Below the pieces are notes generated by a model. The model was not told the DNA's origin. It was given only the letters and a program-made list of their open reading frames with translations, and did no database searches. From the NCBI GenBank assembly GCA_965219015.1, contig CBDCNH010000013.1, positions 372,001 through 436,000 on the forward strand: DNA of 64,000 nt, written 5' to 3'. Source of the DNA: CBDCNH01 sp965219015. GTDB taxonomy: Bacteria > Pseudomonadota > Alphaproteobacteria > Rhodobacterales > Rhodobacteraceae. The position numbers and the translations under genes were made by a program. Below, piece after piece: positions 32,977 through 41,298 of this stretch (position 1 is the first letter of the stretch; every line of letters starts with the position of its first letter).

Positions 32977-33755
32977 GTGTCGATCGAGCCCACCGCGCCG
33001 CCGTCGACGCGCCAGCTCGCGCCCACCACGAACGACGCGAGCTCGGAGCACAGCATCGCGATCACCGGCGCCACCTCGTCCGGCCTGCCGCGGCGCTTGA
33101 GCTTCAGGAACGGGCGCTCCTCGGCAAGAAAGCTCTTCACAGCCTCCTCCTCCGAGACGCCAAGCTCCTTGGCGCGCTTCTCCATCATCCCGTCGGTCAT
33201 CGGCGTTTCGATGAACGCGGGCGCCACGCAGTTCGCGAGCAGCCCGGCGCCCGAATGGGCGATCGCGATCGACTTCGAGAAGCTGAGGAGCGCGCTCTTG
33301 GCGGTGTTGTAGACGCTCTCGTCGGCATAGGGCTGCGAGACGTTCTCGGAGGCCACGAACACCATCCGGCCCCAGCCACGGCCGACCATCGCGGGGCCGA
33401 TCTTGCGCGAGAGCCGCACGGCCGACATGAAGTCGGTGTTCCAGGCCTCGAACCAGTCGTCGTCCGCCATCTCGAGGGGATCGCCCTTGGCCCCCGTGAC
33501 GCCCGCGGCATGGACGTAGATGTCGAAGCCCGTCCCGACCTCGTCGAGGAACGCCTCCGCGGTCTCGGTCTTCGAAAGGTCGGCGGCGAGGCCCGTGGCG
33601 CCGAGCTCCGTCGCGAGCGCCTCGACCTTGTCCGCGTCCATGTCGGTGAGCGTCAACTTAACGCCCTCGGCGGCGAGGATCTTCGCGGTCTCCCGGCCGA
33701 TGCCACCGGTCGCGCCCGTGATGAGGGCCGATCTGCCCGAAATGCCGAGATCCAT
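32973..33755 (-). CDS. SDR-family NAD(P)-dependent oxidoreductase
   Basis: A 260-residue classical SDR. TGATGGIGRE near residue 14 binds NAD(P), HAAGVTG near residue 82 replaces the usual NNAG, and the active site is VYNTAKSAL near residue 148 with Tyr-x-x-x-Lys intact. The C-terminal DGGAVGS is typical. Homologues include 3-oxoacyl-ACP reductase-like and gluconate dehydrogenase-like enzymes; the substrate is not predictable. It is translationally coupled (GTGA) to the HSL-type hydrolase downstream, so the two may degrade one compound. Confidence 0.9.
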   Translation of the reverse strand: MDLGISGRSALITGATGGIGRETAKILAAEGVKLTLTDMDADKVEALATELGATGLAADLSKTETAEAFLDEVGTGFDIYVHAAGVTGAKGDPLEMADDDWFEAWNTDFMSAVRLSRKIGPAMVGRGWGRMVFVASENVSQPYADESVYNTAKSALLSFSKSIAIAHSGAGLLANCVAPAFIETPMTDGMMEKRAKELGVSEEEAVKSFLAEERPFLKLKRRGRPDEVAPVIAMLCSELASFVVGASWRVDGGAVGSIDT

Positions 33756-33914
33756 GAACCGTGTCCTTCCTGCGACTGTCGCCGGTGCAAGCAGGCACCC
33801 GACGGCCCGGTTCCCTCAGCGCGCGGAGAGGGCTGGAAAATCCGCCTCGGACGGCGCTTGATCCGCGGGCGGGCGAGTCGTCGCGACAAGGCCCGATCAT
33901 TGGAGTAGCGGGAT

Positions 33915-34565
33915 ATGACATTTCGATCCTTGTGCATTACCGGACTGGTATCTTTCCTGGGCGTTCAGGCCCAAGCCGCGACCGTCGACGTGACCTTCGG
34001 CGGCTCCGGCGTCAGCGGCGTGCTCCGGCTGACCTACGGCGCCGCAACCGACGCGACGTACCCCGAAGCCTTCGTGGTCACCGGGATCTCCGGCAGCTTC
34101 TCGGATGCGGGTCTCGGCAGCTTCGCGGTCACCGGGGCGCTGCCGCTCGCGGTCACCGCTCCCGAGCCTGCGAACCTGCTGGCGCCGGCGAGCTTCTCTG
34201 CGTTCGACGTGGCATCGGGCCTGCCGGACGAGAACGGCGGCGCGCTGCATTACGACAACCTCTACTGGCCCGGCGGATCGGTGCAGACCGCGACCGACTA
34301 TCCCCCGCACGGTGGCGCCTTCGACATCTACGGGCTCCTGTTCGGGATCGGCGACGGGAAGGTGGTCAACCTCTGGAGCAACGGCATCTTCGGCGACGGG
34401 CCTCCGAGCTACGGCGTGGCCGTCGTGACGCACGAGACGGCGCTCGACTACGTGAGCGGCGTTACCTTGAGTGCGGTTCCGGTCCCGGTCCCCTTGCCGG
34501 CTGCGCTCTGGCTTCTCGGCGGCGGGCTCGCGGGCCTCGCCGCGCTGTCCCGCCGGAGGGTCTGA
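33915..34565 (+). CDS. VPLPA-CTERM sorting domain protein
   Basis: A 216-residue exported protein. It has a Sec signal peptide (LCITGLVSFLGVQAQA, cleavage near residue 21) and ends in the VPLPA-CTERM signal: VPLPAALWLLGGG, a hydrophobic helix, then SRRR. Such proteins are recognised by an exosortase, cleaved, and anchored or released at the surface, usually in exopolysaccharide-producing cells. The middle is Gly/Ala-rich and beta-strand-like, with no catalytic motif. The exosortase gene is not in the window. An ExoD gene follows, which fits a surface-polysaccharide theme. A GGAGTAG site precedes the ATG. Confidence 0.9.
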   Translation: MTFRSLCITGLVSFLGVQAQAATVDVTFGGSGVSGVLRLTYGAATDATYPEAFVVTGISGSFSDAGLGSFAVTGALPLAVTAPEPANLLAPASFSAFDVASGLPDENGGALHYDNLYWPGGSVQTATDYPPHGGAFDIYGLLFGIGDGKVVNLWSNGIFGDGPPSYGVAVVTHETALDYVSGVTLSAVPVPVPLPAALWLLGGGLAGLAALSRRRV

Positions 34566-34586
34566 GCCTCACCCCTCGCTAGCCGC

Positions 34587-34616
34587 GGACGGAACCTCGC
34601 GGTCCGTCCTTCGTTT
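34587..34616 (+). terminator. Intrinsic terminator after the VPLPA-CTERM gene
   Basis: A perfect 7-bp inverted repeat GGACGGA / TCCGTCC with a 9-base loop is followed by TTCGTTT. It lies 21 bp after the stop codon and 22 bp before the exoD start. Confidence 0.65.
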
Positions 34617-34637
34617 GCGGCGCAGGAGGCGAGCCCG

Positions 34638-35225
34638 ATGGCGAGGGACGACAGAACGCCCGACGGCGCCGTTCAGGAGGTCGTCGGGCGCGCCCGCGAG
34701 GCGATGGACGGCGACGAGGCGACCCTGGGAGATCTCGTGGCGGCGCTCGGCCGGTCGCAGGTCGGCCTACTCCTCGTCCCGGGCCTCCTCCTCGTCACGC
34801 CGCTCGCCGCAATCCCCGGCTTCTGTTCGGTCTGCGGCATCGTGATCGCGCTCATCTCGGTGCAGATGGTGGCCGGGCGGTCGCGGCTCTGGCTTCCGGG
34901 CTGGATGCTGCGGCTGTCGGTTGGCGCCGAGCGGGCCCGCCGCGCGCTCCGCCGCCTCGACCGCGCCGCCCGCTGGCTCGACCGCCACACCCGGCCGCGG
35001 CTCGAGGCACTGGTCCGGCCGGTCCCCGCGAAGCTCCTCGAGGTGCTCTGCATGTTCGCGGGCGGCATCATCCCGGCGCTCGAGCTGTTGCCGCTCACGT
35101 CGTCGATCCTCGGCGCCGCCGTGACGCTCTTCGCCGTCGCGCTCCTGACCCGCGACGGCCTCGTCGCGGCGGCCGGGCTCGCGGTGGTCGCAGCGGCGGC
35201 GGCGACGGTCGCCTGGCTCGTCTGA
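34638..35225 (+). CDS. Exopolysaccharide synthesis protein ExoD family
   Basis: A 195-residue membrane protein of the ExoD family. Two hydrophobic regions are separated by a basic loop: LLLVPGLLLVTPLAAIPGF near residue 47 and IPALELLPLTSSILGAAVTL near residue 145. In Sinorhizobium meliloti ExoD mutants make altered exopolysaccharide and are alkali sensitive; the molecular role is unresolved. The length matches the family (about 190-210). Start ATG at 34638 follows a GGAGGCGAG site. It lies between a VPLPA-CTERM protein and an MscS channel, each with its own signals. Confidence 0.88.
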   Translation: MARDDRTPDGAVQEVVGRAREAMDGDEATLGDLVAALGRSQVGLLLVPGLLLVTPLAAIPGFCSVCGIVIALISVQMVAGRSRLWLPGWMLRLSVGAERARRALRRLDRAARWLDRHTRPRLEALVRPVPAKLLEVLCMFAGGIIPALELLPLTSSILGAAVTLFAVALLTRDGLVAAAGLAVVAAAAATVAWLV

Positions 35226-35236
35226 GCCCGCGCACC

Positions 35237-35264
35237 TTGCGGCACGGGACGCCGTGCTTATACT
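35237..35264 (+). promoter_or_regulatory. Strong-looking sigma-70 promoter for the MscS gene
   Basis: TTGCGG at 35237-35242 and TATACT at 35259-35264 with a 16-bp spacer lie 41 bp before the GTG start. The spacer contains a hairpin (GCACGG/CCGTGC) that could also terminate exoD transcription. CTGCAGTGCAG just downstream of the -10 box is a near-palindrome. Confidence 0.6.
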
Positions 35265-35305
35265 GCAGTGCAGCATAAAGACGCCCCGCGTCGAAAGGCT
35301 CACCC

Positions 35306-36466
35306 GTGACCCCGACCGCAAATCCGCTCTTCGACCGGATCGAAGCCGCGCTCAACCGCGTCTACGCGGCGCTTCCGGCTGGAGCCGCGCCCGTGGCCGT
35401 CGTCGTGCTGGCGCTGGCTCTCGCCTACCTCGCGCATCTCGTCCTGTGGCGGCTGCTGCGCCGCGCCCTCCGCGACCACGGCGTCTTCGGCCGCGACGTG
35501 CTCGCGCGGGCGCGTCTGCCGGTGCGGCTCTTCTTCTATCTGCTGGCGCTGTCGCTCGTGCTGCCGCTCGCCGACCTGCCGGACCGCTGGCGCAACGGGC
35601 TCACGCACCTCGCGCTCGTGATCCTCATCGTCACCGTCGGCTGGGTCGCGACGCTCCTCGTGAACCTCTTCGCCGAGCGCTCCGTCCGACACCTCAAGAT
35701 CGATGCCGACGACAACCTCAGCGCCCGCAAGATGGTGACGCAGCTGCGCGTGCTGAGGCGCGTGGTCGACATCCTGATCTACATCGTCACCGCCGCCGCG
35801 GTGCTCTTCACCTTTGAGAGCGTGCGGACTTACGGCATCAGCCTCTTCGCCTCGGCAGGCGCGGCGGGGCTCGTCGTCGGCCTCGCCGCGCGCCCGGTCC
35901 TCGCGAACCTCATCGCCGGGGTGCAGATCGCGCTGACGCAACCGATCCGCATCGAGGACGTGGTGATCGTCGAGGATCAGTACGGCTGGGTCGAGGAGAT
36001 CTTCGCGACCTACGTGGTGATCCGGCTCTGGGACTGGCGGCGGCTCGTCGTGCCGCTGTCTTACTTCATCGAGAAGCCGTTCGAGAACTGGACGCGGGAG
36101 AGCGCCTCGCTCATCGGCAACGTCGTCTGGTACGTCGATTACACGGCGCCTGTGGAGGCGATGCGGGACAAGCTCACCGAGCTCGTCGGTGCCTCGCCGC
36201 TGTGGGACGGCAAGGTCGTCAACCTTCAGGTTGTAGAGACCGGCGGCGACGCGATGCAGGTGCGCGGGCTGATGAGCGCGCGGACCTCGCCGCAGGCCTG
36301 GGATCTGCGCTGCGCGGTGCGGGAGGGGATGATCGCCTGGCTCCAGGCGGAGCACCCGCAGGTGCTCCCGCGGACCCGGGTCGAGGCGCAGCTGCAGGAC
36401 GCCTCGGTACGTCGCCGCGGGGAACCCGAGCCGCTGCCTCGTGTTGCCTCGGAGCCGCACGCGTAG
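35306..36466 (+). CDS. MscS-family mechanosensitive ion channel
   Basis: A 386-residue MscS-type channel that opens under membrane tension during hypo-osmotic shock. About four transmembrane helices are followed by the pore helix with SLFASAGAAGLVVGLAARPVLANLIAG near residues 190-215 (shown in part as SLFASAGAAGLVVGLAA), then the beta domain ITLTQPIRIEDVV-like segment ALTQPIRIEDVVIVED and VPLSYFIEKPFENWTR. GTG at 35306 is the only good start after the promoter. The gene is about 100 residues longer than E. coli MscS, with an extra N-terminal region. Confidence 0.92.
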   Translation: MTPTANPLFDRIEAALNRVYAALPAGAAPVAVVVLALALAYLAHLVLWRLLRRALRDHGVFGRDVLARARLPVRLFFYLLALSLVLPLADLPDRWRNGLTHLALVILIVTVGWVATLLVNLFAERSVRHLKIDADDNLSARKMVTQLRVLRRVVDILIYIVTAAAVLFTFESVRTYGISLFASAGAAGLVVGLAARPVLANLIAGVQIALTQPIRIEDVVIVEDQYGWVEEIFATYVVIRLWDWRRLVVPLSYFIEKPFENWTRESASLIGNVVWYVDYTAPVEAMRDKLTELVGASPLWDGKVVNLQVVETGGDAMQVRGLMSARTSPQAWDLRCAVREGMIAWLQAEHPQVLPRTRVEAQLQDASVRRRGEPEPLPRVASEPHA

Positions 36467-36491
36467 GTTGCGGGTTCCGCAAGAGACCGAC

Positions 36492-37244
36492 ATGGACGGA
36501 CCGTTCGTGATGATCACGGGGGCTGCGACGCCGATCGGGCGCGCCGCAGCCGCGAAGCTGGCTGGCGACGGGATGGAGGTGATCCTCGTCGATGCGGATG
36601 CATCCGCGCTCGAGGACGCGGCGCGCGAGGCGGGCGGCGGCTGCCATGCGGTTGCGTCGGGCCGCGACGACGCGGCCGGGACGTACGACCTCGCCCGGAC
36701 GGTCGCTGCGCGCTTCGCGATGCCCGAGGTTCTGGTCTGCCTCGTCGCCGCCGACGCGAATTGGCGTGCGGGCGACCTCGACCCCCTCGCCATGCCGGAC
36801 CCGGTGTGGCGCGCGTACTGGGACGACGCGTTCCTCGGCACGCTCCGCATCCTGCGCGCATTCGTGCCGGCGATGCGGGACGCGGGGCGCGGCCGCGTTC
36901 TGGTCGTCGTGACCTCGCGCGACCGGCCGGAGGACGAGGACGCGCCGCGCTCCATCGCGCCCGGCGTGATGGCCGCGAGCCTCGTCGGCGCCGTGAAGGG
37001 CCTCGCGCCGCGGCTCGCCGCCGAGGGGGTGACGCTCGCGTCGATGGCGCCGGACGCGCCGGGCATCCCGGGCCGCCCGATCATCCTGCCGCAGGACCGT
37101 GGCGCGCCGGTCCCCGAACGCGGGCGCGTGCGGACCATGACCCCGGAGGAGATCGGCACCGCGATCGCACTCCTGTGTTCGGGCGGGCACGCCGTAGAGC
37201 CGGGGGCGAACTACCACATCGACGGTCAGCTGCCGCTCGCCTGA
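36492..37244 (+). CDS. Degenerate SDR-fold protein lacking the catalytic Tyr/Lys
   Basis: A 250-residue protein with an SDR Rossmann fold: TGAATPIGRAAA near residue 8 and the C-terminal EPGANYHIDG resemble SDR nucleotide-binding and end motifs. The region where Ser-Tyr-x-x-x-Lys should lie reads VVTSRDRPEDED then APGVMAASLV, with no Tyr or Lys in register. It may therefore bind NAD(P) without classical dehydrogenase activity. ATG at 36492 is preceded by AAGAGA. It follows the MscS gene by 25 bp, with a small TTGCGG/CCGCAA hairpin between, and converges on leuB. Confidence 0.82.
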   Translation: MDGPFVMITGAATPIGRAAAAKLAGDGMEVILVDADASALEDAAREAGGGCHAVASGRDDAAGTYDLARTVAARFAMPEVLVCLVAADANWRAGDLDPLAMPDPVWRAYWDDAFLGTLRILRAFVPAMRDAGRGRVLVVVTSRDRPEDEDAPRSIAPGVMAASLVGAVKGLAPRLAAEGVTLASMAPDAPGIPGRPIILPQDRGAPVPERGRVRTMTPEEIGTAIALLCSGGHAVEPGANYHIDGQLPLA

Positions 37245-37248
37245 AGCG

Positions 37249-38346
37249 TCAGCCGGCGTCCAGCGCCGCGACGATGGCGTCTCCCGTCTCAGTGGTGCTC
37301 GCAGTGGCCGCTCCGGCCGCCGCGAGATCGGCCGTACGAAGCCCATCGGCGAGCACCCGCGCCACCGCCGTCTCGAGCCGCGTCGCGGCCTCGCCCGCAT
37401 CGAACGAATAGCGCAGCGCCATCGCGAAGCTGAGGATCGCCGCGACCGGGTTGGCGCGGCCGGTGCCCGCGATGTCGGGCGCCGAGCCGTGCACGGGCTC
37501 GTAGAGCGCCTTCGGCCGCCCGTTCGGCCCCGGCGCCCCGAGGCTCGCGGACGGCAGCATCCCGAGCGAGCCCGTCAGCATCGCGGCGCAGTCCGACAGG
37601 ATGTCGCCGAAGAGATTGTCGGTCAGGATCACGTCGAACTGCTTCGGCCAGCGCACGAGCTGCATCGCCCCGTTGTCGGCGAGCATGTGCGTGAGGCCGA
37701 CGTCGGCGAAAGCCTCCTCGTGGACCGCGACCACCTCCTCGCGCCAGAGCACGCCCGCCTCCATCACGTTCGACTTCTCCATCGAGCACACCCGGTTGCC
37801 CCGCTGCCGCGCGAGCGCGAAGGCGACCTCGGCCACGCGGCGGATCTCGGCCGTCGTGTAGCGGTGCGTGTTGACGCCGACGCGGCCGCCCGCGTTGTCG
37901 GGGAAGATGCCGCGCGGCTCGCCGAAGTAGACCCCGCTCGTCAGCTCGCGGACGATGACGATGTCGAGCCCCGCCACCACCTCGCGCTTCAGCGACGAGA
38001 AGTCGGCGAGCGCGTCGAAGCATTGCGCGGGCCGGATGTTGGCGAAGAGGTCCATCTCCTTGCGGAGCCGGAGGAGCCCGCGCTCGGGCTTCAGCGCGAA
38101 GTCGAGCCCGTCCCACTTCGGCCCGCCGACCGCGCCGAGGAGCACCGCGTCCGCCGCCTGCGCGCGCGCCATCGTGGCGTCGGAAAGAGGCGCGCCATGC
38201 GTATCGTAGGCGATCCCGCCGACGAGGTCCTCCGCCACCTCGAACGGCAGACCGTTCCGCCCGAACCAGGCGATCACCTTGCCGACCTCGGCCATGACCT
38301 CGGGGCCGATGCCGTCGCCGGGGAGGATCAGGAGGGAATGGGGCAT
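37249..38346 (-). CDS. leuB: 3-isopropylmalate dehydrogenase
   Basis: Oxidatively decarboxylates 3-isopropylmalate to 2-oxoisocaproate in leucine synthesis. The 365-residue protein has the start LLILPGDGIGPEV, the GAVGGPKW segment, substrate residues in LRLRKEMDLFANIRPAQ, the active-site block MEKSNVMEAGVLW, NLFGDILSD with the metal-binding Asp residues, and the NAD loop HGSAPDIAGTGRANP. GGAGACGTC precedes the ATG at 38346. It lies 2.9 kb from leuD on the same strand, with a LysR gene, a divergent dehydrogenase-like gene and an endonuclease-like gene between. Confidence 0.96.
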   Translation of the reverse strand: MPHSLLILPGDGIGPEVMAEVGKVIAWFGRNGLPFEVAEDLVGGIAYDTHGAPLSDATMARAQAADAVLLGAVGGPKWDGLDFALKPERGLLRLRKEMDLFANIRPAQCFDALADFSSLKREVVAGLDIVIVRELTSGVYFGEPRGIFPDNAGGRVGVNTHRYTTAEIRRVAEVAFALARQRGNRVCSMEKSNVMEAGVLWREEVVAVHEEAFADVGLTHMLADNGAMQLVRWPKQFDVILTDNLFGDILSDCAAMLTGSLGMLPSASLGAPGPNGRPKALYEPVHGSAPDIAGTGRANPVAAILSFAMALRYSFDAGEAATRLETAVARVLADGLRTADLAAAGAATASTTETGDAIVAALDAG

Positions 38347-38371
38347 GACGTCTCCTTCGTGTCGGCCTCGC

Positions 38372-39274
38372 CTAGCCAGCCGTCCGGGGAGCGTCAAGCC
38401 GCGCGAAGCCCTCGGCGAGCGCATCCCATACCCGGCGGATGCGCGGCGCGCGGTAGAGCGCCGCGGTCGCGGTCAGCCAGATCGGCCACGCGGGAAGGTC
38501 GAGGTGCGGGAGCACGCGCTCGACGGCGGGGTCGGCGTCGGCGACGCGGCACTGAACCCCGCCGATGCCGCAGCCTGCGCGCACCAGCGCCCAGTAGGCC
38601 ATCGGATCGTCGCAGCGCACCCCGAACCGGTCGCGCGTGACGTCGAGGCCGAGACCGGCGAGCGTTCGCAGGTCGAGGTCCGAGCGATCGAGGCCGACGA
38701 CATCGAAGCGCGCGAGATCGGCGAGGTCTTCCGGCCGGCCGACGCGCTCGAGGTAGTCGCGCGCGCCGTAAAGCCCGATGGAGAGGTCGGCGACGTGCCG
38801 CGTCACCACGTCGAGGTCGCGCGGCCGGTACATCCGAAGCGCGATGTCGGCCTCGTGGAAGAGGAGGTTGTCGCTCGCGTCCGATGGCGCGAGCTCGATG
38901 GCGATGTCGGGCTCGGCCGCGCGGAGCGCCGCCAGCATCGGCGGCAGCGCGGTGTGCGCGACGACCACGCTGGCCGTGATCCGCACCGTCCCCGCAAGTC
39001 CCGGCCGCTGTGCCGCCGCCGCCAGCCCGAGTCCGGCGGCCGCGGCCCGCATCGCGCGCGCCGCGGGCAGGAGCGCCGCCGCCGCCTCGGTCGGCACGAG
39101 GCCCTGCGCCACCCGGTCGAAGAGCGTCACGCCGAGCTGGCCCTCCAATGCGCGGACGCGCCGGCCGAGCGTCGGCTGCGCCATCCCCGACGCGCGCGCG
39201 GCCGCCGAGAGCGAGCCGCCGTCCGCGACGGCGAGGAAGGAGGCGACGAGCGACCAGTCGAGAGCGGTGTCCAT
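38372..39274 (-). CDS. LysR-family transcriptional regulator
   Basis: A 300-residue LysR regulator. The winged helix-turn-helix is in residues about 5-65 (SFLAVADGGSLSAAARASGMAQPTLGRRVRALE, shown in part as SLSAAARASGMAQPTLGRRV), and the effector-binding domain follows (VRITASVVVAHT, MLAALRAAEPDIAIELA). ATG at 39274 is chosen over one at 39286 because AGGAA precedes it. It is divergent from the NAD(P)-binding epimerase-like gene, 93 bp away, the usual layout when a LysR protein controls its neighbour. TGCAT/ATGCA arms in the gap could form part of its site. Confidence 0.9.
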   Translation of the reverse strand: MDTALDWSLVASFLAVADGGSLSAAARASGMAQPTLGRRVRALEGQLGVTLFDRVAQGLVPTEAAAALLPAARAMRAAAAGLGLAAAAQRPGLAGTVRITASVVVAHTALPPMLAALRAAEPDIAIELAPSDASDNLLFHEADIALRMYRPRDLDVVTRHVADLSIGLYGARDYLERVGRPEDLADLARFDVVGLDRSDLDLRTLAGLGLDVTRDRFGVRCDDPMAYWALVRAGCGIGGVQCRVADADPAVERVLPHLDLPAWPIWLTATAALYRAPRIRRVWDALAEGFARLDAPRTAG

Positions 39275-39367
39275 GCGTTCCTGCATATCCCATCGGCGCT
39301 TCCATGCAATTCCCGTCGGACCGCTCCGCGGCTAGCTATCGGGCATCGCATTCGAAAGGAGCCTCCC

Positions 39368-40270
39368 ATGACCCATACCGTCCTCGTCGCCGGCGCCAGC
39401 GGCGGCATCGGCCGCCACGTCGCCCGCGCCTTTGCGGTCGCCGGCTGGGAGGTCCGTCGCTACGCGCGCGGCACCGACATGGCCGAAGCCGCGCAAGGGT
39501 GCGACGTCATCTTCAACGGCCTCAACCCGCCGCTCTACCACAATTGGAAAGAACTGATCCCGGCCATCACGGCGCAGGTCGTCGCCGCCGCCAAGGCGAG
39601 CGGCGCGACCATCGTGATGCCGGCGACGGTCTACGTCTACGGCACCGAGCCGGAACCCTGGACCGAGGCCACGCCGCACCGGCCGGTCTCGCGCAAGGGC
39701 CGCATCCGCGCCGAGATGGAGGACATGCTGCGCGCCGCCTCGCGCGACGGCGTGCAGGTGCTCCTCGTCCGCGCCGGCGACTTCATCGACGCAGACAACC
39801 CGCAGACGCTGCTGCGGATGGCGGTGCTGCGCGGCCTGAAGCGCGGCCGGATCACCGCGACGGGCGACCCCGACGCGCCGCGCGCCTGGGTGCATACGCC
39901 CGACCTCGCGCGCGCCATCGTGGCGGTCGCCGAGCGCCGCGCCGCGCTGCCGGCGTTCCACGAGGTCGGGATGCCGGGATACACGTTCAGCTTCGCGGAC
40001 CTGGCGCGGATGCTGGAGCCGCTGACGGGCCGGCGCATCCGCATCGGCCGCTTCCCGTGGTGGGCGCTCCGGCTCGCGGCGCCGGTCCACGAGCTCTCGC
40101 GCGAGCTTCTCGAGATGCGCTACCTGCACGGGTTGCCGCACGAGATCGATGGCTCCCGGTTCCACGCCCTCTTGCCCGACTTCCACCAGACCCCGCTCGA
40201 GACGGTGATCGCGGCGCACCTGCCGGATGCGCCTCAGTCGAGCGCGATGTCCACCCAGACGAGCCGGTGA
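39368..40270 (+). CDS. NAD(P)-binding epimerase/dehydratase-like protein, probable LysR target
   Basis: A 300-residue extended-SDR/NmrA-like Rossmann protein. AGASGGIGRHV near residue 8 is the nucleotide-binding loop; MPATVYVYG near residue 95 and the later AWVHTPDLARAIV are epimerase-like. Tyr is present in the YVYG region, but a clear YxxxK is not; KGRIRAEME takes its place. The function is unknown. AAAGGAG precedes the ATG. Its last 37 bp overlap the convergent endonuclease-like gene. Divergent LysR control is likely. Confidence 0.86.
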   Translation: MTHTVLVAGASGGIGRHVARAFAVAGWEVRRYARGTDMAEAAQGCDVIFNGLNPPLYHNWKELIPAITAQVVAAAKASGATIVMPATVYVYGTEPEPWTEATPHRPVSRKGRIRAEMEDMLRAASRDGVQVLLVRAGDFIDADNPQTLLRMAVLRGLKRGRITATGDPDAPRAWVHTPDLARAIVAVAERRAALPAFHEVGMPGYTFSFADLARMLEPLTGRRIRIGRFPWWALRLAAPVHELSRELLEMRYLHGLPHEIDGSRFHALLPDFHQTPLETVIAAHLPDAPQSSAMSTQTSR

Positions 40271-41298
40271 CGCGAGGCTGCCGCCGCATCGTCGGCGCCG
40301 GGCGCTCCCGGAGCGGGCCACCAGACGCCCGCATCCGCCACCGCGAGGCCGCGTGACGGCAGCACGTAGTCGAGCCGCAGGTTGCCCGGCGCCTTGGGGT
40401 AGGCGGCGGTGTCGAGCGCCGGGTCGCCCCGCTGGCGCGCGTCGGCGGCCGCAGCCCCGCCTGCGCTCCGCGGCGCGGGGTCGTGCAGGTCCGCTCGGGC
40501 GAGGAGGGCTGCGACGGCCTCGTGGCGGCCCTCGCCGTCGGCCGGGTCGAGGTTGGCGTCGCCGAGGATCACGAACGGCGCGTCGGGCGGCGGGTCGTCG
40601 AGCTTGCCGTCGAGATAGAGGCTCCAGATCCGGATCTCGTCGCGGTTCCGCAGGCCCAGCCGGTCCTCCGGGCCGTCGAACACCGGCGGCGTGGCGTTGA
40701 AGGCCAGCAGGTGCAGGCGCCGCTCCCCGACGATGAGTGGCACGTCCCAGTGCGCCACCGTGGAGAGCCGCTGCGCCGCCTGCGCGGCCTCGGACGGGAA
40801 GGGCTTGCCGTCCACCTGCGGCAGCTCGGCGCCGGGCAGGTCGCGCCAGAGCATGCCGGTGAAGGCCCGCGCGGCGCCCGCGTCGACCGGCACGCGGCTC
40901 AGGAGCGCCATCCCGTCCGCGCCGGTGAAGCGGCCGTAGCCCTGCGCGTCGGTGGCGTCGCCGGTCCGTCCGTCGCCGTTCATGTCGAGTCCGGTCGCGA
41001 GCCCGGTGTTGGGCCGCAGCGCGAAGCGAAAGGGGTAGGCGCCCGCGCGCTCCGCGAAGGCGCCGAGTGCCGCGCCGCCCGCGTCCCAGTCGAAGCCGGT
41101 CAGGAGGAGCACGTCCGGGTCCGCGGCGCGGATCACCTCGAGGACAGCCGCGACCTGGGGGTCCGCGCCGCCGAGGATGTCGCGCAGCATCAGCCCCGGC
41201 CCCTTGCGCGAGAGCTCGACGTTGTAGGTCGCGATCCGCAGCGTGTCGGCGCCCGCGGTCCCGGCCACGAGCGCCAGCGCGAGGACGCCGAGCCTCAG
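40234..41298 (-). CDS. Endonuclease/exonuclease/phosphatase-domain exported protein
   Basis: An EEP-superfamily hydrolase of about 354 residues. The N-terminus LRLGVLALALVAGTAGAD is a signal peptide. The body shows IATYNVELS near residue 24, PDVLLLTGFDWD, LGDANLDP near residue 255, LRLDYVLPS and SRHRLVWVD near the end, with the metal and catalytic residues in the expected order. The start is unclear: no ATG, GTG or TTG gives the signal peptide. A CTG at 41298 overlaps the leuD stop as CTGA, matching the coupling pattern here. GTG at 41268 is the nearest ordinary start but truncates the signal. Confidence 0.82.
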   Translation of the reverse strand: MRLGVLALALVAGTAGADTLRIATYNVELSRKGPGLMLRDILGGADPQVAAVLEVIRAADPDVLLLTGFDWDAGGAALGAFAERAGAYPFRFALRPNTGLATGLDMNGDGRTGDATDAQGYGRFTGADGMALLSRVPVDAGAARAFTGMLWRDLPGAELPQVDGKPFPSEAAQAAQRLSTVAHWDVPLIVGERRLHLLAFNATPPVFDGPEDRLGLRNRDEIRIWSLYLDGKLDDPPPDAPFVILGDANLDPADGEGRHEAVAALLARADLHDPAPRSAGGAAAADARQRGDPALDTAAYPKAPGNLRLDYVLPSRGLAVADAGVWWPAPGAPGADDAAAASRHRLVWVDIALD

